The position numbers were made by a program, and so were the translations under genes. 64,000 nucleotides of DNA from Rhodococcus rhodnii NBRC 100604. Its GTDB lineage: Bacteria > Actinomycetota > Actinomycetes > Mycobacteriales > Mycobacteriaceae. This document shows positions 61,739-64,000 of this stretch, one piece after another; within the stretch, counting starts at the first letter, position 1; each line of letters starts with the position of its first letter. Below the pieces are notes generated by a model. The model had not been told where the DNA came from. It made no database searches and saw only the letters and a program-made list of their open reading frames with translations. The stretch spans positions 124,001 to 188,000 of the forward strand of contig NZ_BCXD01000006.1 of NCBI RefSeq assembly GCF_001894925.1, written 5' to 3'.

Positions 61739-62930
61739 GGACATAGCGTTCGGGCGACGCCGTCGCGATCGCGTCCTCGAGATCGGTCGCCCGGATCGCC
61801 AGCAGATCGGCCACGCCACCCGGCCGGACGCTCGCGTCGGGCAGGCCCATGACCTCACGGGCGCCCGTGCTCACGGCGCGATACGCCTCGGCCGTCGTGA
61901 GATGCCCGGCCGTCACCAGCAGCATCGCGGTCTCGAGTGCATCGCTGCGGCCCAGCGGATTGAACGGATCGCGGACGTTGTCGGCGCCCGCGCCGAGCGG
62001 TACACCGGCGTCGAGCAGCGCCCGGATCGCGGTGAGACCGCGCGGCGTTGACACGGGGTGATCCCAGCCCTGCAGATACAGATTGGTGATCGGCAGCGTC
62101 ACGATTCCGATCCGGGCGCCCTGGACGGCCGCGACGACCCGAGCGAGAACCTCCGCGTCGAGCGTACCGAGGCTCACGCAGTGGCCTGCCGTCACGCGCC
62201 GGTGACGGGGCCAGTCGCGAACGACGCCGGCCATCTCCTCGAGCGTGAGCGAGCCGGGATTCAGTTGCTCGTCGGTGTGCATGTCGACGCCGACGTCACG
62301 GCGCTGGGCGACGGCGAGCAGACGGCGCAGATCCCCCGACGGATCGGGGGTGTGGTGCGGTGATCCGCCGACGAGATCGACCCCGAGATCGAGGGCGTCC
62401 TCGAGGACGTCGTCGCCGATGTCGTACGGGCACAACGCCACGAGCTGGATGTCCATCATCTCGCGGAGCCGCTCCCGCACCGCGACGAGGGCGTGGACGC
62501 CGCGGAGCGGATCGGGGCCCGCGAGCAGATCGACGTGGGTGCGAATCGCGGTGGTGCCGTTCGCGAGGAGCGCGGTCGCCGCGCGTTCGGCACGCGCGGC
62601 GATGCTCTCCACGGTGAGGTGCGCGCTGTACTCCCGCCACGACGCGATAGCCGTTCCGAGATCTCCCATCGGTGGCCGAATCTCATTCCACGACAGCGCC
62701 TTGTCGAGATGCGCGTGCGGTTCGGCGCCCGCCGTGAGCAGCAGGTATCCGGTGAGATCGAGTTCGCCGGCGCCGACGGGATCGAGTGAGGGCTCTCGGA
62801 TCTCGCGGATCGCCCCGCCCTCCAGAACGACGTCGGCGACCTCGCCCCCGCCCAGAGTCGCGTTGCGCAGGAGCGCGACGTGGCGCCCGTCCGCGAGAGG
62901 GCCGGCGACGTCGTCGGTGGGTGTGAGCAT
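61680..62930 (-). CDS. Cytosine-deaminase-like amidohydrolase
   Basis: A 416-residue amidohydrolase. Metal motifs: PHAHLDKALSW, IRTHVDLL, the His in DVGVDMHTDEQLNPGS, the His in VTAGHCVSLG and the Asp in GAGADNVRDPFNP. The set GADNVRDPF is typical of cytosine-deaminase relatives that deaminate or hydrolyse ring amidines. ATG 62930 is preferred over TTG. It fits a pathway for a nitrogen heterocycle alongside the creatininase and FAD oxidase. Confidence 0.85.
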   Translation of the reverse strand: MLTPTDDVAGPLADGRHVALLRNATLGGGEVADVVLEGGAIREIREPSLDPVGAGELDLTGYLLLTAGAEPHAHLDKALSWNEIRPPMGDLGTAIASWREYSAHLTVESIAARAERAATALLANGTTAIRTHVDLLAGPDPLRGVHALVAVRERLREMMDIQLVALCPYDIGDDVLEDALDLGVDLVGGSPHHTPDPSGDLRRLLAVAQRRDVGVDMHTDEQLNPGSLTLEEMAGVVRDWPRHRRVTAGHCVSLGTLDAEVLARVVAAVQGARIGIVTLPITNLYLQGWDHPVSTPRGLTAIRALLDAGVPLGAGADNVRDPFNPLGRSDALETAMLLVTAGHLTTAEAYRAVSTGAREVMGLPDASVRPGGVADLLAIRATDLEDAIATASPERYVLKGGRLVAAARLERSVYRG

Positions 62931-63002
62931 GCGCAAAAGCCTAGTCGCAGCGGGTGCTTCGCGCCGTGTGGGTTGCGCCGTGCGGGTGACTCTCGCGTGC
63001 GG

Positions 63003-63644
63003 TCAGTACCCGACCGTGAAACGCCGATTCACGTGCCGGTGGGAAGCGAGCTCGTCGACGAAGGCGAGGGCGTAGTCCGCGCCCGAGATCTGCGAACTGC
63101 CGTCCTCGGCGAACACGGGCGTGTCGTCGCCGGTGCGATACGTGCCGGTGCGCTCACCTGGTGCGAACGATCCGAAGCCCACGGCAGGGCTCAGGTAGAC
63201 CCAGTCGATGCCGTCGCCGTTCTTCTGCAGCCACGTGAGGACGTCGGCGTGCGCGAGCGCCTCGGGACGGAACGCGGCCGGGAAGTCCGGGGAGTCGACG
63301 AGGCGGCCGCCGCCGGGCGCCACCAGGCTTCCGGCGCCACCCACCACGGCGAGACGGGCGCTGCCCGCGTCGACGGCCTCGGCGATCACGGGCATCGCCC
63401 CGAGGAGGTCGGTGCTCGCCGCCGACACCGCGATCGCGACGACGTCGTGGTCCTTCGCGAGCCGGCGGAGGAGGTCCTCGTCCGAGATCTCGCCGCGGAC
63501 GTACGTGACGCCGGGAGCGGCGTCGGCCGGATCGTGCCGCGAGACGACGGTGACGCCGTACCCGCGGGCCACCGCCTCTCGCGTGATGTGTCCGCCTGCG
63601 TAGCCTGTGCCGCCGATCACGGCGAGGGTCGGGTTTTCGCTCAT
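63003..63644 (-). CDS. NAD(P)-binding protein (YwnB/biliverdin-reductase-B-like)
   Basis: A 213-residue atypical SDR: AVIGGTGYAGGHITREA is the glycine-rich loop, VVGGAGSLVAPGG and the DWVYLSPAVGFG segment follow. No YxxxK. Such proteins reduce flavins or quinone-like compounds or only bind NAD(P). It is divergent from an AraC-type regulator gene 54 bases away, which probably controls it. Confidence 0.85.
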   Translation of the reverse strand: MSENPTLAVIGGTGYAGGHITREAVARGYGVTVVSRHDPADAAPGVTYVRGEISDEDLLRRLAKDHDVVAIAVSAASTDLLGAMPVIAEAVDAGSARLAVVGGAGSLVAPGGGRLVDSPDFPAAFRPEALAHADVLTWLQKNGDGIDWVYLSPAVGFGSFAPGERTGTYRTGDDTPVFAEDGSSQISGADYALAFVDELASHRHVNRRFTVGY

Positions 63645-63698
63645 GAGGTAATTTTGGGACGAACGAGCGCTGCAGTCACGGTCGGAACGGGTCAAATC

Positions 63699-64000
63699 AT
63701 GGTGGACACGAGACAACGGGACGAGACCTCGATCACGGTGCGCAGTGTGGGCTATCACCCGCCTGCCGGCCGCGAGGGATCCGTCGAGGCATGGCCGCTC
63801 GCCGCCACCGCCGAGCGGGTCGGCGACGCCGCCGCCGACCCGCAGCGGCTGGACTTCCACCTCCTGATCGCGGTCGCGGAGGGGCGCACCGAGCACGTGA
63901 TCGACTTCGAGCGGCACACGCTGCGCCGCGGCTCGATCGTGTGGGTACGTCCGGGAGTGACGCACCGGTGGGGCGAACTCGGTGCGGTGGACGGATACGT
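63699..64000 (+). CDS. AraC-type regulator, N-terminal cupin part (truncated by window end)
   Basis: One hundred codons of an open frame run off the end. MVDTRQRDETSITVRSVGYH is followed by a cupin-like ligand domain (HLLIAVAEGRTEHVID, RRGSIVWVRPGVTHRWGE). This matches the N-terminus of AraC-family activators; the DNA-binding part is outside the window. Divergent from the NAD(P)-binding protein. Confidence 0.75.
   Translation, partial: MVDTRQRDETSITVRSVGYHPPAGREGSVEAWPLAATAERVGDAAADPQRLDFHLLIAVAEGRTEHVIDFERHTLRRGSIVWVRPGVTHRWGELGAVDGY

Overview
The window is high-GC actinobacterial chromosome. Gene content points to the Nocardiaceae, most likely Rhodococcus. Pointers are an intein-split dnaB, a fused pcaL, a gblE/gblR/gblA butyrolactone-signalling locus as known from Rhodococcus jostii, an Eis-type acetyltransferase, a 13E12-type HNH relic and a cutinase-like lipase. 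By eye the first ~14 kb is less GC-rich and more relaxed in codon use than the last ~38 kb. No rRNA, tRNA, CRISPR array, insertion sequence or phage genes were seen.

Layout. (1) 1-1678: 3' part of dnaB, with the end of a LAGLIDADG intein inserted in the P-loop. (2) 1764-13839: a catabolic island. It holds a KSTD-like flavoprotein, a YciI-like protein, a thiolase-like/OB-fold pair, an NDP-forming acyl-CoA synthetase broken by a frameshift, a MaoC hydratase, an acyl-CoA dehydrogenase, a three-gene TRAP transporter and a GntR regulator. Together they look like import, CoA activation, beta-oxidation and retro-aldol cleavage of an unidentified carboxylate. (3) 13981-22414: the protocatechuate branch of the beta-ketoadipate pathway: pcaHGBLR on the minus strand, divergent pcaIJ on the plus strand, then pobA and an IclR regulator. 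The pcaH-pcaI interval carries four copies of an operator-like 15-bp element. No pcaF is present.

(4) 22535-27201: a NYN-domain protein, a decayed 13E12/HNH gene, an unknown gene and a dicarboxylate-type symporter. (5) 27361-30730: the gamma-butyrolactone signalling locus (gblE, gblR, gblA), with an ARE-like palindrome ahead of a leader peptide and a small 83-aa gene. (6) 30810-43883: mostly housekeeping and envelope genes: an atypical pyruvate kinase, a 22-aa hydrophobic small ORF, a cutinase-like protein, a secreted dipeptidase-like protein, a PAS-ANTAR regulator, Eis, an SDR, a lipase-like hydrolase, MgtE and a siderophore-interacting protein.

(7) 43890-49393 and 53624-62930: two paralogous NMT1/THI5-like ABC importers. 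The first is flanked by IPNS-family 2OG-Fe(II) oxygenases (one intact, one a remnant) and a GntR regulator. The second is followed by an FAD oxidase, a creatininase-family amidase, a BASS transporter and a cytosine-deaminase-like amidohydrolase, with a [2Fe-2S] reductase and an XRE-cupin regulator next door. I read these as salvage or catabolism of a nitrogenous, possibly heterocyclic, compound. The substrate is unknown, and this is the best candidate here for an undescribed pathway. (8) Between and after them lie a DUF2252 protein, a DUF1622 protein, a Baeyer-Villiger-type monooxygenase, a CsoR/CstR-like repressor with a DUF302 partner, an NAD(P)-binding protein and the start of an AraC-type regulator.
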